DNA of 64,000 bases, from the NCBI RefSeq assembly GCF_008831285.2, contig NC_045143.1, positions 19,493,655 to 19,557,654 of the forward strand, written 5' to 3'. This document shows, piece by piece, positions 1-11,499 of the stretch. This stretch comes from Nymphaea colorata (lineage: Eukaryota; Streptophyta; Magnoliopsida; Nymphaeales; Nymphaeaceae). The notes under the pieces were generated by a model. It searched no databases. It saw nothing but the letters and a program-made list of their open reading frames with translations, and was not told where the DNA came from. Position 1 is the stretch's first letter. Every line of letters begins with the position of its first letter. The position numbers were made by a program, and so were the translations under genes.

Positions 1-455
1 AATGGACTAAACTATTCAATCAGAACTAGGCTAACCATCTTGCTATACAATGACAGCTTTTTTTTTTTTCATTTAATCTGTTATATAACAGCTCCTACTT
101 TCATTCTTAAAATGCAATACTTCCAAGTAAGATCAACAAATACAAAATGCATTAGTACGATTCCTAAATAATAATAACACCTTAATAAACCCTCCACGGT
201 CAGAAGACTCAAAATTATTCAGATCTTGATCAAATAAGTTTTAATGCTAAAAATTGAATCATAAACAGAAGATATTAAAGCTTCTTGTCAATAAAAGATT
301 GCAAAAAATTCTTTGATAAATTAAATTCATATCACTGAGTTTTGTGCAGAGCACAAAACTTTAATGGTCCTTTGTCTTGAATAGGATCAATTTTATGGGT
401 GATCTATTTGAACATGGTCAAAAGGAGAGAGGTACAAAAGTAGTCAATCACTTAC
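1..455. other. Intron sequence of the BAT1-like gene
   Basis: AT-rich sequence downstream of the donor at 455 on the minus strand. No further permease exon is visible, so this is read as the left part of an intron continuing beyond the window. Confidence 0.6.
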
Positions 456-3400
456 CGTTAAGGCCATGCAAAATGAAATGAACACTGAAAGCCAAACAGC
501 ATTTATTGGAACTTCCTGCTTGTTTACTTTGTGCCACAATGATGAAAATGGCATAGCCCCATCTCTTGAAAATGCATATGCCATCCTGCTTAGAAAGTAT
601 AACCAAAATGGACGAACGGACAGCCATGAGACACAGCGTTTACAAATTGACATTATCCATGGAAACTAAACAGTTTCAACCATAGTCACAAATAACGTCT
701 CAGAGTTTTAAACGGTGAAGTTTTCCTCGGGTATAATACGACATGCTTGAAAAATGCAAGAAAAAAATGGTACTTTTTTAAAAAAACATTAATAAAACTA
801 AAAATGGGGGAGAAATAAAATAAGTGAGAAAATAATAACACAAACATCAAAAGATAAGTAGATTTGTAACAAATAAAAAATAGAAAATCAAAAAGAAAAA
901 CTGTTTGGCATTAAAAAAATGGAAAAAATGAAGAAAATGAAAAAAAGTGGATTCGTTTTTAACATTTTTTTCAAAAAAATGCGTTTTTTGAAGTTTTAAA
1001 CGGCATTTCATTTTCTCGCATTTTTTTCAAAATTAACGCGTTTTTTGTGACTATGGACTTCCAACATAGCAAGAAAATAATGAGGGAAAAATGTACATGT
1101 ACATGTACATATGCTTATCAGTCAAAAACGCTATATAGATGCAATCCTCGTTAGTCGTTATGATAACTTTTACCTGGAATTGCTTGTTACTGAACTCATA
1201 CCACAGAAAAAGATGGCAACAGCAACCACTGCTAGGCAAATAATGCCTCCAACCCCATTGCCATATCTATCCTTGAAAGCCAAATAAAACACCTCAGCAA
1301 TAGCATAACCACCAGCATCATTTTCGCTGCTTAAAAGGTATGGGATGTTGGTTACAGCAAATGTAATACCGAGCAAGTAACCCCATCCAACAACTATGGA
1401 TATCCCAATAGAACTGATTATTCCTTTTGGCCCATTTTTGTCTGCATTTTTGGTCTCCTCTGTCTGCAATAACAAGTGAAAAATCAAATATTCTCTTTTC
1501 AACAACAGGGTGAGTACATGAAACTTAAAACTGATCACTGCAACATGCTAAATGGTTTTCTGTTTAATTTGTCTTACCAGTGTCAAATTTAGATAAGTTA
1601 TGAGGGTAGTCTATAACTTAAATAAAAACAAAAGCTATCCACAATCCTTTCACAATCAAATGACAGATCATGGATATGAGTTTAGAAAGGAAACAAGGTT
1701 CTCACCATATGAGCTGAGGCATCATAACCAGTTAGCGTATACTGACTCATGAGGAGACCAAGTACAAATATGTATAATTTACTTTGGATCCCGACATTGT
1801 TGTCTGTATTGAAATGTGTAAAAACGTACTTAGCAGTAGCCCTATGAGTTGCCACAGCAGGTATGAGAATCATAAGGACAAATACACCTGGAAAACTCAT
1901 CATGTCAATTTCATAGACATCACCTCCAAAATCAATTGAAAAAAAAAAAAAATCAAACTATAACTTCTAGCTTTCAAACCTAGAATGTTCCATGCAGCAG
2001 CAATCTGTCCAAAAAATGACAGCCAACTAATGGGAAGACTGTTCAAAATAGCATGTACAAGAAGAATCCCCCCATGGAAACAAATGACAACATACTTAGA
2101 GGCCTTGTATCCACCACCATTAGCACCACCAGTTCCAAGTAGGATGATAACTTGAACTAATTGAGCAAGTGAATAGTCCACACTTGTAGTGACTGCCCAC
2201 TGGAAATATGAGTTATGAGATTTATTACTTATGAGGACCAATTATTCTGTGGAATTGAATAAAGTAAAATAGGAAATTACCTGACCAACAATGTTGAACC
2301 TACAAAAAGTCATTAAAAATGTAATCAGGAAATTGAGGCAAGCCAATGAAGCTGACGATATATTCAAACAATTTCAAACAAAAGCACATTAACACAGTCT
2401 AGCATTTGCAAGAAATTATACAAATTCATATGTATATTATAATTAGTCCTGCACATTTATTACCCTTTTCTTTCTTCATGTTCTGAAACAGCTTGAGCTG
2501 TTATGGTAATGGAAATATGCCAAGGCCTAGACAAGCACAACTACCAACCTATATGTTTCAGCGATATGCAGCAAATTTGTGCTCTGAAAAGTCATCAAAC
2601 TTGGAGAGAAGTGACGTGATATCTCACATCAAATTTATGTAACATGAATGTTCTCAAAATATCGGGTGCAGGTATAAGGAAACATAATAAAGGCAGAAAA
2701 CTATATTCTTGAACTCTTCAACAAATAACTGAATAAGCACAGTGCTTGAACCACACCAAGAAACAGAATATAGATAAAAGTCTATGTCTTACACATAAGA
2801 AAACTCTCACAAGAGGGAAAACAATGCACAAAGGAACTGAAAATACTCCCCAACATTCACTTTTTAACTTTCCCCAACAAAAGCAGGAATAAGGCGGGAC
2901 CATTTTGAGATTATGACAGCAATATTACCTTTTCAATTAGAGAGAACTTTGAGTGTATTTCAAATAAAAAAAACCAAGCAAGTTCAAGAAAGCAGTAAGC
3001 AAAGCTATAACAATTAGGTTGACCGAAAGCATGGAACGTTCTTAATCCTGGTAACCAGACACAAAGTGATAAAATTCTGGGTATCCAAGGACCTGAGCGC
3101 CATGATTCAAAGTGAATAGTGGTGAATGGTAAGAAATCACCTCATTGAATTAAACAGAAAAACAATAGATTTCCCTGACTTGTCTTTTTAATTTTAATAA
3201 TGAAGGAAACAACTGTTTAGGATGGTTCTTTATAGACTCACAAATCACAACCTGTTCCAAATCTATCCCTCGTGGACAGAAAGCATCTTGTCCATTGGGC
3301 AAGTCTCCCCTACCATCAAGAGGCATCAATACAGGGGTTGAAATCTCAAACGTCAGTGCCTAAGCTGATCCACGTACTCACATGGTCAGGACCCTGCGAG

Positions 3401-4731
3401 CCTTGGTCTTCTAACTTCACAGTTTTTTCAGAAAAAGTTTATATTACGTAACCGAAACTTGAACTAAATGAGTACATCAAGGAATATTTTACAAGATTTC
3501 TGAAAAATAAAGTTGCCAGAGAAAGAGAAGCCAATATGAAGAATAGACGGTAACAGGTAGCTGCAGGCCCTAGTTAAGTCTCTAATGCATCCAAGATATT
3601 ATTCAACTTCAAGCATATTACAAATATAACGGCATAGTTATAGAGCCAAAGTTCATGCGAGTCTCCTCCAGGATATAGCTTTTTACATCATGTAAATCTG
3701 TTTAAAGAACAGAACTGTAACGTATTATAATGAAGAAGATGGATGGCAATGATCCTAAACGATGGTCATTGTTTAAATCTGAAAGGAGGCAAGGATATAG
3801 TCCCCCTTTTCACAAAATTTAGTGTAACGCTAAAGTTGCAACGAGAAACATTACGAATTCGAAAGAGGAACACCAGTATTCCTTTGAGAATTCACCAAAA
3901 AATTCGGGAAGATACTCCTGTCTAAGAACAGTAACCTCTCAATGCTTTCACGTATTTCCCTTTATGATGTCCATCTTTTGCTCTCGCAGTCACCTTTCAC
4001 ATAACGTGGGCTAAATGAGTTTTATTTAAAACCCTTTCATCTTTTGCTTCCCTCATTTTGCCTGGAAAAATCTAAACGGAGGAACCTTGCTTCTAGTGAA
4101 GTCAGCTGAAAAGCCATAAAACATCAACTTCCCAATAGACGGACATGGATTACAAATTCAAAGAGCACTAACGAATAGAAAATGGGACTGCCAAGTCACG
4201 GTCGAGGCCCTGTGCAGAAATAGTTCAAACTTCAAGCTTACCAGCCCGTCAACCATGAAGCAAACGGTGCCCACTCCTTTCCAGAGAGCCTAGCACTCCA
4301 ATAGTATAGACCCCCAGAAGTCGGATAGGAGGAGCAGATTTCAGCCATAGACAACCCAACGAACATGGTGAAGAATCCAGCAACTAACCACCCATATGTG
4401 GTGGCAACAGGGCCCCCAAATGTGAGCCCTGTGTTGTACAGAGTGGTTATCCCAGTAAGAACTGATATGATGGAAAAAGAAAAGGCAAAATTGGAGAGCA
4501 GCCTGCAAAGAAAATTCCATCAAAGATTGTCCTCCCTACAACAACAGCTAGAGAAAGAACCACGTGACCTCTTCACATGGCAATATCCAAAAAGGAACAG
4601 AGTTATTACGATAAATCACGCTTCAGCTCCTGCTTGTAACCAAGCTCGTGTAGCCTCGAATGCCCCGAATCAATGTGCGCACTCTCTTCATCAACTCCTC
4701 GACCACTGCCATCATCAATCTCACAAACCAT
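456..4731 (-). CDS. BAT1: Amino-acid permease BAT1-like, 5' seven exons (3' end off window)
   Basis: This is a membrane amino-acid permease of the APC superfamily, closest in my memory to Arabidopsis BAT1/GABP (At2g01170), a bidirectional amino-acid/GABA transporter. Exons on the minus strand are 4610-4731, 4242-4502, 2281-2299, 1980-2199, 1706-1887, 1174-1463 and 456-585. All junctions are GT-AG and the phases agree, giving 408 residues of an expected ~516. Landmarks include HELGYKQELKRDL near residue 28, SNFAFSFSIISVLTGITT, FNIVGQ encoded by the 19-nt exon, LNSLPIS, TGYDASAHM, DKNGPKGIISSIGIS and RMAYAFSRDGAMP. The start at 4731 gives a soluble N terminus like the family's; an upstream in-frame codon at 4875 is not ATG. 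The last exon ends at a good donor (gtaagt), and no matching exon follows in 1-455, so the C-terminal ~110 residues are outside the window. I see no frameshift. The identity is from recognised sequence; activity is inferred. Confidence 0.93.
2281..2299 (-). other. 19-nt microexon of the BAT1-like gene
   Basis: These 19 nt are preceded by tttgtag and followed by gtaattt on the minus strand. They complete the Trp codon begun in the previous exon and add FNIVGQ, joining in phase to WAVTTSVDYS in the next exon. Without them the conserved GWFNIVGQWAV stretch is lost and the frame shifts. Confidence 0.88.
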
Positions 4732-6414
4732 CTCGGCAAGGCAAAAAAAGAGAGCTCCCAAGTTCTGGGAAGAATGGGGTGCGCGAGCAAAATTCAAGGA
4801 ACTTGCACAAGATTTGCAAGATCCAAGATGGATCTCTTCTTGGTTACACACAAAGCTCTCGGGGAGGGAAGGCAAGAAGGATTAGGATCTTCAATACTTT
4901 CCATAAATGGAGGGCTGATCCATGAGGTGATACTCCTTCCCCCTTAAAAGGAAAATAGAATTATGACTTCTTGAAAGCGTTGTTGATTATAATACTCGCG
5001 CAAAGGCGCAAAACCGGCATTGGCACCGACAAAAAATTAAACGACTTGGGAGTTGACGTCCACGCCTCTCCCGCTTCTGCCATGGAATTCCATCGAACAG
5101 GTCAAAAGAGGCGCCAATAACCCATGGACCTCACCCTCACCTGCCAGGCTGCCATGTCCCCACTGGGAAGCTACTCTTTGTACTGGGAAAGAGTATTAAT
5201 GGCTTTATTCTCTCCATTTTTCCTCCCTTCGTCGTTCGCTAGATGGAGGGCTGTTAAACAGACGCGTATCCGTATGAATCTGAATCCTTATAACTGAAAG
5301 GGCGGCAGATTCTCCACTCTTCCCTTGGTTTGGCATGTTATTAAGCAGTCAATCTTGCCATGCAGAGGAGACGCAGAACTTCTTAAAATCTACGCCGGTG
5401 GGCCATGCGGTAGGTACTTGGAAATCGAAAAGAATATTCACAGTTGGAGTGGGCAGGAGGGACTCCAAAGGTGCAGAGGCATGGACGGCGTGTGCATACA
5501 ACTCATATATGATTATGGCGTGAACCACATGGGAGATTGCTCTGCGACGCCACACGTAATCTGTGGCATCACCATCACTAATGGTGCCGGTTCTGTCCTG
5601 CCCGATATCGGTTCGGGTTCAGCCTAACCACCCCAAACTGAGTCAGGTTCACCATATTAAATTAAAAAATTTATTTTTAATATAAATATAATTAATTATA
5701 ATAAAATATATATACTTATATAAAAAAACAATACAATAATATTCAGGCCAAACAGGAGCCTGGTGTTCAATTTTTGAGTTCGGATCAAAATCAAACTCAA
5801 TACCGACATTTGACAATAAGAAAACATTTAAATCCATGTGTCGTAGAGGAAACAACGACGTGAGCCTTCTTTCAACCACACATATGTTAGTCAAGATTGA
5901 GAATTATTGTTAAAAACAATGAACGAATAGCCGTGGCAGGTGCACGTGAGTGTAAAGCAAAGATGCTTTTCAACTTAAAACGACAATATTATTGGAAAAC
6001 ATAAATTTTCAAGTTTGCTGGTAACTTTGTTTAATTGCGTAGCTTCCTTTTCTGGGATGGTTGTTGGCAAAAAGTAAGGCATGCATGAGGAAAATGACAA
6101 ATGAGGAGCCGGTTGTTAATATTATTTAAAAATATGAGGACAGAAAATGAAAATGAAAAGGTCGGCCAATAGAAAAGTTGTACACGTGTCTTCCAATTCT
6201 TATCAGCAATCAAACCAAGCGGAAGCGTTTAATCTGTCGTCAAATCTTTTTGTCACACGTTCCACAAAGTCATACAACTGTTGTTTTGACAGTATCAGCA
6301 TAAAATGAAAAGGTGTGCTTAATATATTTTCAGCTTAAACAAAGCAGCAATTATTTTAACTAAATTATACATGTTAAAAACCATAGAATAATAATGTGAG
6401 AATGAAGTGTTTGA
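4732..6414. other. Upstream region of the BAT1-like gene, no gene seen
   Basis: This stretch should hold the 5' leader and promoter of the minus-strand permease gene. Around 5040-5330 it is moderately GC-rich, then strongly AT-rich from 5650 to 6400. The short ORFs here have no recognisable motif. Confidence 0.5.
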
Positions 6415-6500
6415 AGGGGCATAGCGTAGCTGATCGGGTTAGGAGTCGGTATAAAAAGCAGATTTCTAATTCGATTCTCGTGAGTGTTATGTTTCTGTGT
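6415..6500 (+). mobile_element. SINE-like tRNA-derived head (candidate)
   Basis: An A-box-like string (tagctgatcggg, 6427-6438) is followed about 30 nt later by a B-box-like string (aattcgattct, 6468-6478), the layout of a tRNA-type RNA polymerase III promoter. The region does not fold into a full cloverleaf by eye and has no CCA-proximal stem, so it resembles the head of a plant SINE rather than a tRNA gene. The 3' tail and target duplication were not identified. Confidence 0.4.
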
Positions 6501-6618
6501 CTTAATATGGTAGAGCGCGACATTTAAATTAAAGAGTGCATCATTGCTATCGTTGACACCAACGCAGTCCAGTACATAGAAGGAAAAAGCAATAGAGGAC
6601 CTTCAGGCCTTGTTTCGT

Positions 6619-7500
6619 TCAGTGAAATGAACCTCTCACTCTCCCAAACAAAAAAGGTAGGAATGAAGTGGTGGGAGAGGGGGAGGAGAAGGGTGAAATG
6701 GGTCGCACTTTAAATATATGAGTTTGAGATCTTAGAGATTTCAAATTACCACGAATTTCAGATCGGTGATAAAACAAACAGAACTCGAAGTTCGTGTGTC
6801 TATAAGACATGCTGCAAGAGGTTCTCAGCAAACAAAACAGAAAGAAAAAAGGACGGCAGAGAAGATATAAGATAACAATATGCTAACAAAGTAAAGAAAA
6901 GGGACATAACAGAAAAATTAACCAACAAAGCAAGAACAAAAAACAACAAGAATAACCAAAACAACAGAAAAGCAGATGAAAGAGAGAGAGAGAGGTAGTC
7001 ATAAGCATAATTCATTCTTCCACCAATGCAAAGAGCAACATGGACGTATGCCATTAGGTTGCATTCCACCGAGGCTACCTTCGTTGAGGTGTCCCTAAAG
7101 ATTCAGTTATATGCTTTTTTCAAATCCACCAACAACAGTTAATTAAACAAGACCGCCAAATAAATTACCAATCGCTGTTGACGGAGGATGAAAGTGAAAA
7201 GAAAAGGGTTAATGTTTGATTTTGATAATCTATTAATGTTTTTTCTTGTTTTCCTTTTATTAAAAGGTTTACTGTGGAAGAATTGCAATTGCTTTTAGGT
7301 TGAATCGTTAGCAAGAACGTGGAAGAAGCTTAGATTTTTGTCCAGCAAGGTAAGGCTGCTATATTGCCTTTAAGATCTAGTTCAGGAAATCTAGAAATGG
7401 TTGTGCCAAACAGTGGGACCCCTTTCAAAGGAGACCATTAGGTGTGCCACCTCACGGTACGGTACTCATGGGATGGATTTTACTATCAATTACTTTGCAT
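6619..7500. other. Intergenic, low complexity, no gene seen
   Basis: Purine-rich on the plus strand between 6640 and 7000 (many GA and AAC runs, a short GA tract near 6980). The minus-strand ORFs here are low-complexity products of this bias, with no recognisable domain. Confidence 0.45.
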
Positions 7501-7554
7501 GTGTGTGGAATAACAAATATGTATGAAATAATAAAATAAGTATAAAATAATATT

Positions 7555-7744
7555 TATGAGATAACAAAAGATTTATGAGATAACGGATAAATGTATGAGA
7601 TAATGTTAAACATAAGTATGAGATAATATTTATGAGATAACAATAAATCTATGAGATAATGAAATAACAGACGGATATATGAGATAATGCTAAATATAAG
7701 TACAAAGAAAATGTTTATAAAATGATAAAATATTTATGAGATAA
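7555..7744 (+). repeat. Interspersed decamer cluster TATGAGATAA
   Basis: The decamer tatgagataa occurs exactly eight times, starting at 7555, 7574, 7594, 7617, 7631, 7650, 7678 and 7735, with degenerate copies on both sides (about 7520-7815). Spacing varies from 14 to 57 nt, so this is not a simple tandem repeat. The surrounding sequence is also AT-rich and no ORF crosses it. Confidence 0.75.
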
Positions 7745-7815
7745 TTAAATAATAGGCAGATGTATGGGATAATACTTATTAAATAATAAAATATTTATAC
7801 GATAATGAGATAATT

Positions 7816-8389
7816 CTATAAGCGAAACAAAAAAATGAAAATGTTTTTTTTACTGCTTAAAAGGGTATATTGGTAGATATGCATATATGAACTAACAAAT
7901 TTTACTTTTATTAAATCTTAAAATCTTTCTTTTTAGGTTTTCGTTTTTATTCTTATAAAAAGTTCCTTTTTTTGTGTTGATCATGGATATTTTTTGTTAT
8001 ACTTAAAATGACTTACAAAATTACATACACAAATGCCCCAGCTTCACTCATACGGAAAAAGTCAGGGGGCGTTCGATTTCGATAGTCAAATCTTGCTAAA
8101 TAACATTTTCTTTCCATAAAGATTCAATTTTTGAACTTTTTTTGTGCTCTGAGAAAAACAAAAAAGTCATGCTCACTGTGCTTTGAACTATTTGTAGATC
8201 AAAGATTTCTTCTATCCATTCACACATGTACAAATGCTTAACCATACGAGAAGTTTTTCTTCAACTTGGGAGGGCGGCTTTTTCCTCTCTGTTAACAAAG
8301 CTTTGCCCTTTATACGACATTCTTGTAACCACAAACACAAAGGAAAAACATAACCAAAATAAAGGGGAAAAAGCAAAAGTCCCGTTCTT
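7816..8389. other. Intergenic, 3' flank of the small basic-protein gene
   Basis: AT-rich with T runs. It lies downstream of the minus-strand gene ending at 8390 and probably includes its 3' UTR. No other gene is visible. Confidence 0.45.
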
Positions 8390-8812
8390 TTAGTAGTTAG
8401 CAGAGAGCCTCTGGGAAGCGGCGAGCGCCTTGTAGAGCTCAAAAATCACCCTCTTCTCCACATCGCTGTCGAAGTAGACGGCGTCCTTGCGGCTGCCGGA
8501 GATCTTCTTGCTGGGGAAGCCATTGGCGCTGCCGAGGAGCAACCCGCCGGAGCCGGAGATGCGCAGCATGGCGTCGACGTAGAGGTCCCGGAGGCGCGCG
8601 AGCAGGGTCTTCACAGGGGAGGGCAGCCTGATGGACCTGAGGCGGAGATGCACCCTGGGCGTCAACCTCAACCTCCACAGCCGCCTGCCACTCGTTCCTC
8701 CTCCAAGCGTAGTCACCCTCAGTTGGCTTCTTCTCGAGAAGCCGTCTTGATGGTCGAGGCGCTGGTAGTGCCTTCTGCTCCAGTACCTCTTCATACTCCC
8801 ACGCAACCCCAT
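8390..8812 (-). CDS. Small intronless basic plant protein, unknown function
   Basis: A 140-aa single-exon frame from the ATG at 8812, or 134 aa from the second ATG at 8794. The second begins MKRYWSRRHYQRL, which resembles the N terminus of a family of small plant proteins I remember without a function. The middle is Arg- and Leu-rich and basic. The C-terminal half has ARLRDLYVDAMLRISGSG and then KRVIFELYKALAASQRL, which would form amphipathic helices. GC content is well above the flanks, as often seen in coding sequence of such intronless genes. The frame stays open further upstream to a GTG, but that is not a plant start. A TATA box sits about 100 nt upstream. No signal peptide, membrane segment or catalytic motif is visible. 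Confidence 0.7.
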   Translation of the reverse strand: MGLRGSMKRYWSRRHYQRLDHQDGFSRRSQLRVTTLGGGTSGRRLWRLRLTPRVHLRLRSIRLPSPVKTLLARLRDLYVDAMLRISGSGGLLLGSANGFPSKKISGSRKDAVYFDSDVEKRVIFELYKALAASQRLSANY

Positions 8813-8910
8813 TCTCAACCCTCCCTCGGCCTTCCTCTCTCTAGCGGAATTGCAGAAAGAGAGAGAGGCGCCTCCTTGGGGACGAAGGAGCACCTTCACT
8901 CTCTCTTATA

Positions 8911-8917
8911 TTATATA
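8911..8917 (-). promoter_or_regulatory. TATA box of the small basic-protein gene
   Basis: The minus strand reads tatataa here, inside a longer AT stretch. It lies about 100 nt upstream of the ATG at 8812, which would put transcription start near 8885 and give a leader of about 70 nt. Confidence 0.5.
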
Positions 8918-8939
8918 TTTGTTGTATACGAAAATTAAG

Positions 8940-10644
8940 TAGGATTTGGTGTTGCCTTCACGGCCACAAATGTGGCCCGCTTTCATACTGTGAAATGACG
9001 ACCCAGCTACTTTTAGTCAAAAATGTTGAACTTACGACATTCCGTTGGAAGAACGCCGTCTCGTATTTTCAAACTTTTTCATCATAATAGAAAATATTGA
9101 GTGCTTAGAAACCCGAAACATGCTTTCATAAGTATTCTTCTTAGTTCTTTCCAATATTTCTTAAGCATGGACGCTAAGAAGCAAGTTTTTTTTTTTTTTC
9201 TCTCTCTCTCTCTCTCTTAAGCATGAGTATAATTAACTGCTAATCGTGGTTAACGTAACAAAACGATGTTAATTTGTGTTGAACATGCAAATACATGGTG
9301 TCATTAACGAATTTATTGGATTAGCTAGGCAAGAAAATCGCCCTCCGGAAAACTACCATATATGAATATGAAGCAAGCAGCACCTGCGCTAGAGATTCCG
9401 CTATATTGGAGGTTTCCCACGTCAGAATTTCAAAGCACGTTGGTGAGAAGTTTCGCCAGCAAACTTGACCAGGACGGTCCATATTCCACAAGCATGACCA
9501 TTATTGTTTGTGGGGCTCATACTTCTTCTTCTATCTATCGAACAACATGTACATGAGCTGACGAAACATATAAAGTAGTCCTTTCTTTTACTGTTTGAGC
9601 AGTCTACGGTTGACTTCTTAATTTTAATTTGTATCCAGGGCTTCAATTCGTGCTGTCTAATGTTGACCATGATGAGGAGGCTCCGCCAATGAACGAGTTA
9701 GAATTTTCTAGAAATTTTCATTTTTAAAAGGGCACAACATACATAAATAAGTAAATAATTATAAAAAAATTATGTAAAAATATACATAAATAAGTAAATA
9801 ATTATAATAAATCTATGTAAAAGTAAATAAAAATTTTGTTGTTGGGGTGGGCAGCTCTCGCCAGCCTATATGTAGCTATACCACTTGGTGGAGTTAGGAT
9901 TTTTTTCAGGGAAGGCCAAGCCGTCCAACTTTTAGATCAGAATGGAATCAAACTGAACCTGAATCCAAATAATACATGTACAACTAAAAATTTTCAATTT
10001 TTTCAATGTTTTTTTCTTCCATTTACTAGGGTGGGCCATGGGCAGGCAGAACCGCACCCTCCTCCGTTCGCCCCTGGGCTCGACCTCACAGTCACACCGA
10101 TCGAGTTTCAGAATCTGTATCTGTTTGAATATGTGATCCGGTATTGAATAGCAGTAGTCTGTGACTATTCATCGTATCGATCTGGTTCATTAAATGCATT
10201 TTTCCGAATCTGAAACACCAAGCTGGAATATCTGACCAAATCCGTTCATTAAACCGTAAATGGGGTAAAGTCGGATACAAAACTCAACCAAATCCAATTG
10301 CTACATATATCAAATGAATTAGGCCGCTGACTGAGTCCAACCCGGACGTTGAGATCTGGGCCTTGCATGCCCAGATGAGCCGCAGTGGATTGGCCAATTT
10401 CATCATTCATGAACCAATTGAAGCGTGTTATATATATATATATATATGCACCTAAAATGCCTTTTTGTCTTTGAATTTGATGATCATGCCCTTGTGACTA
10501 AGGACAATGAGCGGAAGAGAATAGCAGCAATGGGCACTAGATCAGGCGACCTCTATGCATTGGATAGGGAGCAGCCTTCTTCGGGGCATATTTTGTATTC
10601 AAATAGGTTCAAGTCAGTATCCTACGAAGTTTGGTGCAGACAAC
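8940..10644. other. Intergenic with repeat debris
   Basis: It holds a poly-T/(TC)n tract at 9187-9219, an AT-rich direct duplication around 9739-9805 (acataaataagtaaataatt occurs twice), and at 9836-9930 a module ending in ttttttcaggg-aaggccaag that recurs near 47440. From about 10090 to 10310 there are scattered aatctg/aatccg words like those flanking the hAT remnant to the right. No gene is seen. Confidence 0.45.
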
Positions 10645-10822
10645 TAGAGTGGATCGGATTCGGATTGGATTTAGATTCAGATTTAAGAAATAACATCCCA
10701 TCGGATATAGATTCTGATTTAAATAAATATTTGATCGGATACTATCTTAACAAGTATATCCAAATCTGAACTATAATCTGATATCTGAATCCGAACCTTG
10801 AGTTGATATCTTAATCCTCTAG

Positions 10823-10969
10823 CCTAATATCTGAATCCGAACCACGAGATCTAATATCCAAATCCTAGAGCCTAATATCTGAATCCGAACCACGAGATCT
10901 AATATCCAAATCCTAGAGCCTAATATCTGAATCCGAACCACGAGATCTAGAGCTGATATCCGAATCCTG
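10823..10969 (+). repeat. 48-bp tandem repeat in the left arm of the hAT element
   Basis: Copies start at 10823, 10871 and 10919 with cctaatatctgaatccgaac. The first two are identical over 48 bp; the third diverges in its second half. A degenerate copy precedes them from about 10779. Each unit contains two or three of the atcYgaatc/atccaaatc words. Confidence 0.85.
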
Positions 10970-11002
10970 TAACCTAATATATGAATCTAGTGAGAGCTTG
11001 AG

Positions 11003-11200
11003 TTAGTGGCCGTAGGTTTTGAAGTTGCAACCTATGACAATGGTAGGATGTTTGGCCTCAAGCCTCATATGCTCTTCCTTATCCATGTTACGAATGATGG
11101 TCATGGCGGCTTCCTCACCGGCAATGACCGGTGAATTCTCATGATCTCCTTCAGCTCCGCCACACCATCTGTCGACTACAAAAACGAACCCATCTCTCAC
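11003..11200 (-). pseudogene. Possible host-gene fragment in the left arm of the hAT element
   Basis: The minus strand is open for about 65 codons with balanced, gene-like composition, including AGEEAAMTIIRNMDKEEHMR. It differs from the AT-rich repeats around it. I do not recognise the family. No partner exon was found; a fragment or chance ORF are both possible. Confidence 0.25.
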
Positions 11201-11499
11201 CCACCAAAAAAAAAAAAAAAAAAACTCCCACCCTGCCCCTTCTCCACTCTCTCAAGGATTCTAGCTCATTCTAGAGACACTAGCAAAATGGGTATCTTCA
11301 CTTTGTGCTCTGTAATCCAAGAGAGAGAGAAAATGCACGATTCCTGTGGGAGGCGAAGGAGATTTAAGGGCCTCTTGATGCTTTTTTTGTTGGGGTTTTG
11401 GCGCCTCCTTCTCCTCTTCTCCTCTTCTCTCAGCCATTGAGGTATAGGGGAAAGAAACATTGTACGTTTGACTAATGTGTTTTCCATTCCCTTTTCTAT

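Noticed and set aside
4365-4925. 186-codon plus-strand frame
   Set aside because: Antisense to exons 1 and 2 of the permease, whose spliced frame matches a known family.
5325-5627. 100-codon plus-strand frame
   Set aside because: No recognisable domain, overlapping frames on both strands, and it lies in the promoter area of the permease gene.
6427-6500. A tRNA gene
   Set aside because: A and B boxes are present but no acceptor or anticodon stem can be formed by eye.
8648-8938. Plus-strand 96-codon frame
   Set aside because: Antisense shadow of the small basic-protein gene; Pro/Ser-rich without motif.
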